NCBI GenBank assembly: GCA_964584165.1
Contig: CAZOYW010000006.1
Span: forward strand, 1-64,000
Length of the DNA: 64,000 bases
Source: CAZKCI01 sp964584165
GTDB taxonomy: Bacteria > Auribacterota > Erginobacteria > Erginobacterales > CAZKCI01
Reading direction: 5' to 3'
Shown: positions 24,788 through 32,549 of the stretch, one piece after another
Layout: each line of letters opens with the position of its first letter
Numbering within the stretch: position 1 is the first letter of the stretch
Position numbers and translations under genes: made by a program
The notes under the pieces: model-generated
The model's input: only the letters and a program-made list of their open reading frames with translations
Databases searched by the model: none
What the model was told of the DNA's origin: nothing

Positions 24788-25303
24788 ATGCGCAAGCGCA
24801 CACTGATCGCCCTCATCGCCGGACTGGCCCTCGGGGTTTCCCCCGCCTGCCGGCCCTCCGGACTCCCGACGGGAGGCGGTCTGGTCGGCCAGCCCGCGCC
24901 CGAGCTTTCCCTCCCGGCTCTCGACGGGACGACCGTCCGCCTCGCCGAGCTCCGCGGGAAGGTGGTCATCGTCGATTTCTGGGCCACCTGGTGCGGCCCC
25001 TGCCGCCGGGGGATCCCCGACTTCGTCGAGCTCCACGCGGCCTACGCCGGGCGCGGGCTCGCGATCCTGGGGGTGGGTCTCGACCAGGAGGGGGCCGCCG
25101 CCCTGAAGCCTTTCGCCGAGAAGCTCAAGATCAGCTACCCCGTCCTCCTGGGAAACCAGGAGACGGCGAAGAGGTGGGGCGGCGTCGCGGCCATCCCGGC
25201 CACCTTCATCGTCGACCGGAAGGGGATCGTCCGGAAGCAATACGTCGGCTTCCAGCCGAAGCCGGTCCTCGAGGCAGCCGTCTCCTCCCTCCTCGCGGAA
25301 TAG
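24788..25303 (+). CDS. TlpA-family thiol-disulfide oxidoreductase lipoprotein
   Basis: This thioredoxin-fold protein acts on the outer face of the inner membrane. The 171-residue protein has a signal peptide with a possible lipobox (GVSPAC). The TlpA/ResA start GQPAPELSLPALDGTTV is followed by the redox centre FWATWCGPCRRGIPDF and the cis-proline AAIPATFIVDRKG. It is the first gene of a three-gene set with a CXXC micro-protein and a 4Fe-4S membrane protein, so it probably takes part in electron or thiol transfer with them. A TATAAT-like -10 box is at 24718-24723. GGGGGAGGAG lies upstream of the ATG. Confidence 0.92.
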   Translation: MRKRTLIALIAGLALGVSPACRPSGLPTGGGLVGQPAPELSLPALDGTTVRLAELRGKVVIVDFWATWCGPCRRGIPDFVELHAAYAGRGLAILGVGLDQEGAAALKPFAEKLKISYPVLLGNQETAKRWGGVAAIPATFIVDRKGIVRKQYVGFQPKPVLEAAVSSLLAE

Positions 25304-25306
25304 GCC

Positions 25307-25444
25307 ATGAGGGGAGCCGTCCGCATCGCCCTCCTGGCCCTGGCCGCCCTTCTCCTTGCGCTGGGCCTCCGTCTCGGCGAGGCGAGGACGGTCGAGACGA
25401 TCGCGATCTGGCGCTGCCTGGACTGCATCGGGATCGGGCGATGA
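25307..25444 (+). CDS. CXXC micro-protein (CD1871A-like)
   Basis: A 45-residue protein, easily missed by gene finders. It has one membrane segment (IALLALAALLLALGLRL) and ends in IAIWRCLDCIGIGR with a CLDC pair. Tiny membrane proteins ending in CxxCIGIG next to 4Fe-4S membrane proteins and thioredoxin-like proteins are known as the CD1871A-type CXXC family. It begins 3 bp after the TlpA stop, and its TGA overlaps the ATG of the Fe-S gene (ATGA), so three proteins are made in a fixed order. The redox role is inferred from context. Confidence 0.75.
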   Translation: MRGAVRIALLALAALLLALGLRLGEARTVETIAIWRCLDCIGIGR

Positions 25445-26262
25445 GGCGCCTCGTCCAGATCGTCGCCGCGATCGCCGCCAACGGCGCCTTCCTCCTCGGC
25501 CAGCCCTTCCCCGGGGGTCTCTACCAAGGGCCGCTCAAGCGGATCTGCTCGCCCGGGCTCAACTGCTACTCCTGCCCCTACGCCCTCCTCTCCTGCCCCA
25601 TCGGGGCCCTCCAGCACTTCGCCGCCCACCTCTCGCACCGCTTCTCCTTCTACGTCTCCGGCTTCCTCGTCCTGGTCGGGACGCTCAGCGGCCGCCTGGT
25701 CTGCGGCTGGATCTGCCCCTTCGGCCTCGTCCAGGAGCTCCTCCACCGCCTCCCCGGACGCAAGCTCACTCTCCCCCGCCTTTCCCGCCACCTCCGCTGG
25801 GCGGTCCTCCTCCTCCTCGTCTTCCTCCTCCCCGCCCTGACCGAGCAGCCCTCCTTCTGCCGCTTTCTCTGCCCGGCCGGGACGCTCCAAGCCGGAGCGC
25901 CGACGCTCGCCGCCGACCCGTCGGTCCGCCCCCTGGTCGGGCTCCTCTTCGGGATCAAGGCGGCCTTCCTCCTCCTCTTCGCCGGCGGCGCGGTCATCGT
26001 CTACCGCTTCTTCTGCCGGGTCGCCTGCCCCCTGGGCCTGATCTACGGCCTCTTCAACCGGGTGGCGGTCTGGGGGCTCCGCTACGACCCGGACCGCTGC
26101 CTCTCCTGCGGGGAGTGCGCCCGCGCCTGCCCGGTCGGCCTGAAGCCCGACCGGGAGGAGTTCCTCTCCGGGGAGTGCATCCGCTGCCTCCGCTGCCAGC
26201 GGGCCTGTCCGCAATCCTCTCTCCGCTTCGGCATCGCCGGAACTGGAAGAAAAATCCGCTAG
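25441..26262 (+). CDS. NapH/CcoG-like 4Fe-4S membrane protein
   Basis: The 273-residue inner-membrane protein has four to five hydrophobic segments and many cysteines. Cytoplasmic or peripheral pairs include SPGLNCYSCPYALLSCP, the NapH-type CGWICPFGLVQE, FCRFLCPAGTLQ and FFCRVACPLGLIYGLFN. The C-terminal double 4Fe-4S ferredoxin domain is CLSCGECARACP and CIRCLRCQRACP. Such proteins carry electrons across or along the membrane, to nitrate reductase in NapH, to NosR or to unknown acceptors. No reductase gene is nearby. It overlaps the CXXC micro-protein gene by four bases and probably passes electrons to or from it and the TlpA protein. Confidence 0.88.
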   Translation: MRRLVQIVAAIAANGAFLLGQPFPGGLYQGPLKRICSPGLNCYSCPYALLSCPIGALQHFAAHLSHRFSFYVSGFLVLVGTLSGRLVCGWICPFGLVQELLHRLPGRKLTLPRLSRHLRWAVLLLLVFLLPALTEQPSFCRFLCPAGTLQAGAPTLAADPSVRPLVGLLFGIKAAFLLLFAGGAVIVYRFFCRVACPLGLIYGLFNRVAVWGLRYDPDRCLSCGECARACPVGLKPDREEFLSGECIRCLRCQRACPQSSLRFGIAGTGRKIR

Positions 26263-26311
26263 CCCGCCGGCGGAGGAATAATTCCTATAGGTCCCATCAA
26301 CCACTTTCTTG

Positions 26312-26339
26312 TTGACAGACTCGCCCCCGCGCTTATTTT
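26312..26339 (+). promoter_or_regulatory. Sigma70-type promoter of the ferredoxin gene
   Basis: TTGACA (26312-26317) and TATTTT (26334-26339) are separated by 16 bp, about 50 bp before the ferredoxin ATG. Confidence 0.65.
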
Positions 26340-26387
26340 GGGATCGGAAAATCTGCCGCGGCGAAGGCCGCGCCGGGAGGTGTGGGT

Positions 26388-26567
26388 ATGGCTTACAAGA
26401 TCACCAAGGAGTGCGTAGCCTGCGGCACCTGCGAGCCGGAATGCCCGGTCCAGGCGATCTCCGAAGGAGAGCCCGCCTACGTGATCGATCCGGAGCTCTG
26501 CACCGAGTGCGGCGCCTGCGCCGAGGTCTGCCCGGTCGACGCGATCGTCGGCCCCGAGGAAGAGTGA
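26388..26567 (+). CDS. 2[4Fe-4S] ferredoxin
   Basis: The 59-residue soluble electron carrier has two classic cluster motifs, CVACGTCEPECPVQAI and CTECGACAEVCPVDAI, each C-x2-C-x2-C-x3-C-P. This is the clostridial-type bacterial ferredoxin. It could serve the radical SAM enzymes or anaerobic oxidoreductases. The ATG at 26388 has GGGAGG upstream, and a good -35/-10 pair lies in front, so it is probably a single-gene transcript. A short acidic tail (GPEEE) ends the protein. Confidence 0.95.
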   Translation: MAYKITKECVACGTCEPECPVQAISEGEPAYVIDPELCTECGACAEVCPVDAIVGPEEE

Positions 26568-26600
26568 ATCCCCCGGAGGCGCCGCCCGCCGCCTTATTCC

Positions 26601-26629
26601 TTGACTGATCCCGGTCCCGGTGATAAATT
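26601..26629 (+). promoter_or_regulatory. Promoter of the HEAT-repeat lipoprotein gene
   Basis: TTGACT (26601-26606) and TAAATT (26624-26629) are 17 bp apart. Transcription would start around 26636, so the ATG at 26641 would have a very short leader, and an in-frame GTG at 26620 would be inside the promoter. Confidence 0.5.
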
Positions 26630-26640
26630 TTCTCAAGGCT

Positions 26641-27612
26641 ATGAGGCTTTCCGGGGAAACAGTCTGGATCGCGATTTTTATTCTCTGCGCCGCGGGGGGG
26701 ATCGGGGGCTGCGGGGGGGAAGAGAAGACCAAGTCCGTCCAGGACTACATCGCCATCCTGGAGGGGAGCGATTACCTGCTCCGCCTCGACGCCGTCCAGA
26801 AACTCGGTCAGCTCAAGGAGCCGGTCGCCGTCCCCTTCCTGATTAAAAGCCTCGCCGACTCCGACCCGGCGATCCGGGCCGGCAGCGCCCTGGCGCTGGG
26901 GCTGATCGGCGATCCCCTCGCCGTCGACTCCCTCCTCCAGGCGGTCAACGATCCGAACGAAAACGTGCGGCGCGACGCGGTGGGCGCGCTGGGGTCGTTC
27001 GACCAGCCCCGGACCCGGGCCGCCGCGCTCGGAGCCCTGAAGGATTCCGGCTCCTATCCCCGCTACGCCGCTTGCCGCGCCCTCGGACGGCTCAAGGCGG
27101 CGGAAGCGGTCGCCCCGCTTCTCCAAGCGGCGCGCGACGACACCAACTCCTACGTGCGGACGGCGGCGGTCATGGCCCTGGGGGAGATCGGAGATCCCAA
27201 GTCCTTCCCGGGGCTCCTCCAGGCCCTGCGCGACGTCAGCTCCTATGTCCGCAGCGCCGCCGCCGCCGCACTGGGCAAGCTGGGCAACAGAGCCGCCGTC
27301 CCCCAGCTCCGCCGCTGCCTCCAGGACCCGAACCTCTGGGTGCGCAACGACGCCGCCGGCGCCCTCTACCGCCTGGGGTCCCCCGAGGGCCTCCCCGTCC
27401 TGATCGCCAACCTCTCCTCCCCCCAGCAGGACGACAAGTCGACGGTCCGCGGCCACGCCGACTCCACCCTCCGCCAGCTCTCCGGCCTCTCGTTCGGCTT
27501 CCAGACCGACGGGCCGGCGGAGGAGCGCGCGGAGGCGATCCGCCGCTGGGAGGAATGGGCGAAGCAGGCCGTGCCGGGAGGGACGCCGGCGGGACCCTCG
27601 CCTCGGCCCTGA
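26641..27612 (+). CDS. HEAT-repeat lipoprotein
   Basis: The 323-residue protein has a lipoprotein signal ending in GGIGGC, then five to seven HEAT/PBS-lyase-type repeats of about 30 residues. Examples are VAVPFLIKSLADSDPAIRAG, AVDSLLQAVNDPNENVRRDA and AVPQLRRCLQDPNLWVRNDA. Such repeats form helical scaffolds for protein binding. The C-terminus has a tryptophan-rich stretch (RRWEEWAKQA) as in other HEAT proteins of planctomycete-type bacteria. I chose the ATG at 26641 because the earlier GTG falls in the promoter. No partner is evident. Confidence 0.85.
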   Translation: MRLSGETVWIAIFILCAAGGIGGCGGEEKTKSVQDYIAILEGSDYLLRLDAVQKLGQLKEPVAVPFLIKSLADSDPAIRAGSALALGLIGDPLAVDSLLQAVNDPNENVRRDAVGALGSFDQPRTRAAALGALKDSGSYPRYAACRALGRLKAAEAVAPLLQAARDDTNSYVRTAAVMALGEIGDPKSFPGLLQALRDVSSYVRSAAAAALGKLGNRAAVPQLRRCLQDPNLWVRNDAAGALYRLGSPEGLPVLIANLSSPQQDDKSTVRGHADSTLRQLSGLSFGFQTDGPAEERAEAIRRWEEWAKQAVPGGTPAGPSPRP

Positions 27613-27675
27613 ATTCTCTTGCCTTCCCCCCTCTTCTTCCCTATAGTCCTTTTCCGGCAATCAAAGGAGACCCCG

Positions 27676-28029
27676 ATGAGAAACCTTTTTCTGCGCTGGC
27701 CCTGCGTCGCCCTCGCCCTCGGCCTGGCCGGCCTGCTCGCCGGGGGACCGGCGGGCGCGGCCCCCCTCCCCTCCCAGATCAGCCCCCGCCTCGCCTCCCC
27801 GGAGGCCGCGGCGGCGCTCGAGCGCCTCGCCGCGCTGGGTTTCGACTCCGAGGAAGCGCAGCGGCGGATGGCGGCCCTCTCCGACGCCCGCGCGCTTAAG
27901 CTCGCCGGCGGGACGGACCGGCTCCTGGTCGGTGCCGGGGAAGAGAAGAAGGCCCTCGGCGTGGCGGCCGTGATCATCATCGCGGTGGCGGCGATCGCCG
28001 GGTTCTACGCTTTCTACAACTCCAAATAG
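27676..28029 (+). CDS. PA2779-family-like small exported membrane protein
   Basis: The 117-residue protein has a signal peptide (LALGLAGLLAGGPAGAAP). A helical region follows with the pattern ALERLAALGFDSEEAQRRMA and ALSDARALKLAGG, and a C-terminal membrane helix (VAAVIIIAVAAIAGFYAFY). This matches the layout of PA2779 proteins (helix, then TDEEL-like, then C-terminal anchor). In other bacteria PA2779 lies next to the PA2778 cysteine peptidase, as here. The ATG at 27676 has AAAGGAG upstream; an earlier in-frame ATG at 27619 lies before the RBS. Function unknown. Confidence 0.75.
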   Translation: MRNLFLRWPCVALALGLAGLLAGGPAGAAPLPSQISPRLASPEAAAALERLAALGFDSEEAQRRMAALSDARALKLAGGTDRLLVGAGEEKKALGVAAVIIIAVAAIAGFYAFYNSK

Positions 28030-28044
28030 GCGGGCCCGCAGCCC

Positions 28045-28554
28045 GTGCTTCTCCTTCCCGCACTCCTCCTCCTCGCCCTCCCCTCCCCGGCGCCGGCGCA
28101 CGTCATCACGGGCCTCCCCTTCCTCCCCCAGAAGAAAGAGCAGTGCGGGCCGGCGGCCCTGGCCATCGTCCTCCACCACTACGGCGCTCGGGTCTCCCCG
28201 GACGACCTCGCCGGCGAGGTCTACCGCCGGGAGATCTCGGGGACGCTAAACCTCGACCTCCTCCTGGCCGCCCGGCGCCACGGCTTCGCGGCCGAGGCCT
28301 TTTCGGGCACGGCGGAGGAGATCAAGTCCTGGATCGGGCGGGGCGTGCCGGTCATCGTCCTTATGGGGGAGAGGCCCGACCAGGAGGTCTTCCACTACGC
28401 CGTGGTCTACGGCTTCGACGACGGTGAGCGGACCTTCACCCTCCACTCGGCTCGCTCGCCCGGCGTCCGCCTCGCCTACGACGACTTCGCCCGGCGCTGG
28501 GCGGCCGCCGCCTCCTGGATGCTGGTGGTGAAGCGAAAAGACGTCTGGCCGTGA
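28045..28554 (+). CDS. PA2778-family C39-like cysteine peptidase
   Basis: The 169-residue exported papain-fold protein has a hydrophobic signal (LLLLALPSPAPAHV). The C39-type active site is KKEQCGPAALAIVLHHYG, with the oxyanion glutamine before the catalytic cysteine. The histidine is in VFHYAVVYGFD, and the ARSPGVRLAYDDFARRW end is typical. C39 peptidases cleave double-glycine leaders, but the PA2778 branch lacks a transporter partner and its substrate is unknown. In Pseudomonas this protein carries a TPR domain; here the TPR part is the next gene. The start is GTG at 28045, 16 bp after the PA2779-like gene. It overlaps the TPR gene by four bases. Confidence 0.85.
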   Translation: MLLLPALLLLALPSPAPAHVITGLPFLPQKKEQCGPAALAIVLHHYGARVSPDDLAGEVYRREISGTLNLDLLLAARRHGFAAEAFSGTAEEIKSWIGRGVPVIVLMGERPDQEVFHYAVVYGFDDGERTFTLHSARSPGVRLAYDDFARRWAAAASWMLVVKRKDVWP

Positions 28555-29273
28555 GAGGCATATCCCTCCTCTTCGCCCTCCTCCTCAGCGGCTGCGCCGA
28601 CTACGCGGTGACCGTCCAGGGCGTCCCCCTCGACCGCCTCGCCGGCGAGGCGGCGGCGCGGTCTCCGGCGGAGGCGGGCGAAAGCGCGGCGGCCCCCCTC
28701 AACGACGCGGGCGTCCTCCGGGAACGGGAGGGAGACCTCGCCGGGGCGCTCCGCTGCTACCGGCTCGCCCTGGAGAAAGACCCCGCCTTCGTCACCGCCT
28801 GGGTCAACGCCGGCAATGTCCAGCTGAAGCTGGGCGACCTCCCGGAGGCCGAGCGCTGCTACCGGGCGGCGCTCGAGCTCGATCCCGACAACCCCCGGGG
28901 GCTGAACAACCTGGCCTGGCTCCATCTCTCCCGGAAGGAGCGGATCGAGGAGGCCGCCTCCCTCCTCGACCGCGCGCTCGCAGCCGACCCCGAGCACCGC
29001 TGGCTCTACCTCGACAGCCTGGGCTGGGCCCGCCACCTGGAGGGCAAAGACGAGGCGGCGATCGAGACCCTCACCGAGGCGATCGCGCTGACGCCGGACG
29101 GGGAGGACGGACTCCTCGCGGAGGCCCACTACCACCTCGGCCTGATCCGCCAGGAGCGGGGAGAGAACGCTGACGCCGCCGCGCATCTCCGCGCGGCGCT
29201 CGAGCGCTCTCCGGACGCGGCGAGGGAAGCCGAGATCCGCGAGCTCCTCCGCCAAATCCCGGAGGGGCGCTGA
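28551..29273 (+). CDS. TPR lipoprotein linked to the PA2778-like peptidase
   Basis: The 240-residue protein begins with a lipoprotein signal (LLFALLLSGC) and contains three to five tetratricopeptide repeats, for example GDLAGALRCYRLALEKDPAF, GDLPEAERCYRAALELDPDN and a third ending in LAADPEHRW. It starts with GTG at 28551, overlapping the peptidase stop by four bases. In Pseudomonas-type PA2778 the TPR domain is fused to the peptidase; here it is a separate chain that probably docks with it. Confidence 0.88.
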   Translation: MRGISLLFALLLSGCADYAVTVQGVPLDRLAGEAAARSPAEAGESAAAPLNDAGVLREREGDLAGALRCYRLALEKDPAFVTAWVNAGNVQLKLGDLPEAERCYRAALELDPDNPRGLNNLAWLHLSRKERIEEAASLLDRALAADPEHRWLYLDSLGWARHLEGKDEAAIETLTEAIALTPDGEDGLLAEAHYHLGLIRQERGENADAAAHLRAALERSPDAAREAEIRELLRQIPEGR

Positions 29274-29279
29274 CCGGCC

Positions 29280-32200
29280 ATGGACGCGGCGGTAAGGACG
29301 ATCACGAGCGGGGAGGGCGCGGAGCGGAACCGCTCGGAGGAGTCCCTCTTCCGCGGGCGGACGGCGGGCGAGATCGTCGGCTCGCTCCGCGCCCTGGAAG
29401 CCTTCCGCCGCCGGTCCGATAGCCTCTTCCACCGCGTCCGGGCCTCGCTCCTGATCTTCGCCGCTTGCCGCTTCCGCCTCCCGGAGGGCCCCGGACTCCC
29501 CGTCGGGGGGAGGATCGGGGCGCCAGCGGCCAACCGCCTCCGGGCGGGCGACTGGGAGGAGGCGATCCGCCTCCTCTCCCCCCGCCTCTTCCGCTCGCCC
29601 GACGCCCTCACCGCCTCCGCCCTGGCCCACGCCCACTACCGCCTCGCTTTCTCCTCCCTCCTCCGCCAGGTTTCCCGCTCCATCGGCCGCGTCCGGGGCA
29701 ACGAGTGGCTCTTCGCCGTCCGCTCGCTCGCCGATTATCCCCTCCGAGTACTTCCGGAACTCCTCGTCCCCCGCCGGGGGGGAGACGGCTTCCCCGCCGG
29801 AGTCGAGCTCTCGCCGGTCCGGATCGATCCCTGCCATTCCGGATGGTCGGATATCTTCTTCCTGGCCATGGACTACCCCGAGGGAGCGCGGGTGGTCAAC
29901 CTCTCCGTGGACATCGCCCCGGAAGGGCGAATAGTCCGGCCGCCGGTCGAGTGCTACTCCCGGGTCATCGCCGCTCCCGTCGTCCGCCTCCGCTCGCTCG
30001 ACCTCGGCCTCGCCGAGGAGGTCCGGCGGATGGAGGATTTCTTCCCCCCGCCCGGCGACCCCCTCTCCCTCCTCAAGGCGGGCGTCGTCGCCTCGGGTTT
30101 GGTCCCCCCCGGCCTGGAGAAGGCAAAAGTCCCTCTCGAAAGCCTCCTCCGCCGCCTGGTCGGGGACGGGCGGGGGATCGAGGTGGTCAGCCGCGTCCGC
30201 GACCTGCCGGCGGGGTCGCGGATGGCGGTCTCCACCGCGCTCCTCAACGCTCTGATCGCCCGCCTGATGCGGATGACCGGCCAGATCGGGCGGGCGGGAT
30301 CCGTCCTCGCCGAGGACGAGCGGATGCTCGTCCTCTCCCGGACCATACTCGGCGAGTGGCGGGGCGGCTCGGGGGGCGGCTGGCAGGATTCCGGCGGCCT
30401 CTGGCCCGGAATAAAGACGATGGCCGGCGTCCCCGCCCGGAAGGGCGATCCCGAGTTCGGGTCGTCCCGGGGGCGCCTCCTCCCTGCCGTGCGCCTCCTC
30501 GACTCCCCCCGAGGGCTCCCGGTCCGGCTCGTCCGCTCGCTCGTCCTCGTCCACGGCGGGATGGCCCGGAACATCGGCCCGGTCCTGGAGATGGCGACCG
30601 AGAAGTATCTCCTCCGCTCCGAGCCGGAGTGGCGGGCGCGACGGCGGGAGGTTTCCTGGTTCCGGGGGATCGTGCGCGCTCTCGGCCGGGGCGACCTCCG
30701 GTCCCTCGGCCGACTCGTCGAAGCGGACTGGAAGGAGGGGACGAAGGCGATCATGCCCCAGGCGACCAGCGCCTACGTCGAGGAGCTGATCGCCCGCCTG
30801 AAAAGCCGCTTCCCGGAGGGCTACCGCGGATTCCTCATGCTGGGGGGCGCCTCGGGCGGGGGGATGGCCTTCGTCGTCGATCCGCGGATCCGCTCCCGCT
30901 TCGCGACCGCATCCCTCCGGACGATGCGCCGCCTCCAGGACAAGTACCGCCACGCCCTCCCCTTCGCTCGCGCGCCGCAGCTCTTCGCCTTCCGCCTGAA
31001 CTCCGCCGGGCTCTCCTCCCGCCCGGCGACACGGCGGGAGGAGAGCCTCCTCGGGAGTCCGCCCTCGCCGAGGGGGAGGGCGACCCGGGCGCGCGCCGCG
31101 CCGGCCGAAGCGGCGGTGGACGAAGCCCGCCAGGAGTCGAACCGCTATCGCCTCCGCGCGGGGGAGATCGGCCTTGGGGCCAACCGCCTGGAGGGGCCGG
31201 TCTCCGACCTCCTCCCCTCCGACATCATCCTCCCCCCTCCCCCACAGAGCGCGCGGGGGAAGGCCCTCGCGCGGGCCGGGGAGCGGGCGATCCGCGACGG
31301 GCGCGCCGCCGTCGTCACCCTCGCCGGAGGGCTGGGAACCCGCTGGGCGCAAGGGGCGGGACTGGTCAAGGCCCTCGACCCCTTCCTCCCGGTCCGAGGA
31401 GTCCACCGCTCCTTCCTGGAGATTCACCTCGCCAAGAGCGAGCGGAGCGCTCGGCTGAGCGGCTTCCCCCTCCAGCACGCCGTCACCCTTTCGGCCGTCA
31501 ACCGAAGGGCGGTCGCGGCGGCGCTCTTTCGGGCGGGGAACTTCTCCTTTTCCGGCCGCCTCCGCCTCTCCCCCTCCCCCCTTCTCCTCCGCCGCCTCGT
31601 CCCGACCGCGGGCGACCTCGCCTCATCCGGCGACCCCTCCCTCGCCGCCTTCGCCGGCTGGGCCAGGGAGCGGGGCGAAGGGAGCGACCTCGCCGCCGCC
31701 GATCCGCTCGACTCCCTCCATCCCCCCGGCCACTGGTTCGAGATCGCCGCCCTGATCCGAAACGGGACGCTGGGACGGATGCTCGCCTCCAACAGACGCC
31801 TCTGTCTCCTCTTCGTCCACAACCTGGACGCGCTCGGGGCCGGCCTCGACCCCCGTCTCCTCGCCCTCCACCTCGAGGCCGGCTCGACGCTGACCTTCGA
31901 GGCGATCCCCCGCCTCTGGGGAGACCGGGGGGGGTTCCTCGCCCGGGCCGGGGGGAGGAAGCGGATCGTGGAAGCGCTCGCCCTCCCCCGGGAAGCGGAC
32001 GCCGACCGCCTCTCCTGGTACAATTCCTTGAGCTGCTGGATCTCGATCGACCCCTTCCTCGCCTTCCTGGGGCTCGAGCGGTCCGACGCCCTCGCGGCGC
32101 GACGGGACGAGGGGGGAGCCCGCGTCGAGGCGGCGCTCGAGCGGACCGAGCGGCGGCTCAAGACCTACGCCGTTCTCAAGCGCGCCTGGGAGGAAGACGA

Positions 32201-32414
32201 CGCGGGACGGCGGCGGAAGGTCCCCGTCGTCCAATGCGAGAAACTCTTAGGCGATCTGGCGTCCCTCCCCGGGCTCGCGTCCGCCTTTCTCGCCGTGGAG
32301 CGGAAACGGGGTCAGCAGCTCAAGGATCCCGCCCTCCTCGACCACTGGCTCCGGGACGGGTCGCGGGAGCACTTGCTCAAGCTCTGCCGGTTCCAAAAAC
32401 GGCGTTTGGTTTGA
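29280..32414 (+). CDS. Fused fucokinase-like GHMP kinase / UDPGP-family nucleotidyltransferase
   Basis: The 1044-residue protein seems to join two steps of sugar activation. Residues about 176-535 resemble L-fucokinase: SPVRIDPCHSGWSD (178-191) matches the RIDxxGGWSDTPP motif, LPAGSRMAVSTALL (about 308) stands where LPxGSGLGTSS is expected, and GGASGGGMAF (about 521) is GHMP motif 3. Residues about 675-1044 form a UDPGP domain with LAGGLGTRWAQGAGLVKALD (about 681), a GHWFEIAALIRNGTLG segment (about 816) and VHNLDALGAGLD (about 846). The kinase ATP loop is altered, so activity is uncertain. The order is the reverse of the pyrophosphorylase-kinase order of Bacteroides FKP. It starts 6 bp after the TPR gene. 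The sugar is unknown. Confidence 0.75.
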   Translation: MDAAVRTITSGEGAERNRSEESLFRGRTAGEIVGSLRALEAFRRRSDSLFHRVRASLLIFAACRFRLPEGPGLPVGGRIGAPAANRLRAGDWEEAIRLLSPRLFRSPDALTASALAHAHYRLAFSSLLRQVSRSIGRVRGNEWLFAVRSLADYPLRVLPELLVPRRGGDGFPAGVELSPVRIDPCHSGWSDIFFLAMDYPEGARVVNLSVDIAPEGRIVRPPVECYSRVIAAPVVRLRSLDLGLAEEVRRMEDFFPPPGDPLSLLKAGVVASGLVPPGLEKAKVPLESLLRRLVGDGRGIEVVSRVRDLPAGSRMAVSTALLNALIARLMRMTGQIGRAGSVLAEDERMLVLSRTILGEWRGGSGGGWQDSGGLWPGIKTMAGVPARKGDPEFGSSRGRLLPAVRLLDSPRGLPVRLVRSLVLVHGGMARNIGPVLEMATEKYLLRSEPEWRARRREVSWFRGIVRALGRGDLRSLGRLVEADWKEGTKAIMPQATSAYVEELIARLKSRFPEGYRGFLMLGGASGGGMAFVVDPRIRSRFATASLRTMRRLQDKYRHALPFARAPQLFAFRLNSAGLSSRPATRREESLLGSPPSPRGRATRARAAPAEAAVDEARQESNRYRLRAGEIGLGANRLEGPVSDLLPSDIILPPPPQSARGKALARAGERAIRDGRAAVVTLAGGLGTRWAQGAGLVKALDPFLPVRGVHRSFLEIHLAKSERSARLSGFPLQHAVTLSAVNRRAVAAALFRAGNFSFSGRLRLSPSPLLLRRLVPTAGDLASSGDPSLAAFAGWARERGEGSDLAAADPLDSLHPPGHWFEIAALIRNGTLGRMLASNRRLCLLFVHNLDALGAGLDPRLLALHLEAGSTLTFEAIPRLWGDRGGFLARAGGRKRIVEALALPREADADRLSWYNSLSCWISIDPFLAFLGLERSDALAARRDEGGARVEAALERTERRLKTYAVLKRAWEEDDAGRRRKVPVVQCEKLLGDLASLPGLASAFLAVERKRGQQLKDPALLDHWLRDGSREHLLKLCRFQKRRLV

Positions 32415-32431
32415 TAAAATCCGCCGGGCAG

Positions 32432-32482
32432 CAGGGCCGCGACGGCTCTGCTCGTAGGCGCGGACATTCATGTCCGCGCGCC
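32432..32482. repeat. Dispersed double-hairpin palindromic element, copy 2
   Basis: Hairpin AGCAGGGCC/GGCTCTGCT is followed by a 24-bp near-palindrome, GCGCGGACATTCATGTCCGC and flanks, at 32457-32482. The second hairpin matches the reverse complement of 13470-13500. Confidence 0.65.
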
Positions 32483-32549
32483 AGCGTGGTTTAAACCGAA
32501 GCGAATAGCCCGCCGATACGCGGCTTAAGTAATCGAAGGAGGATTCGCC

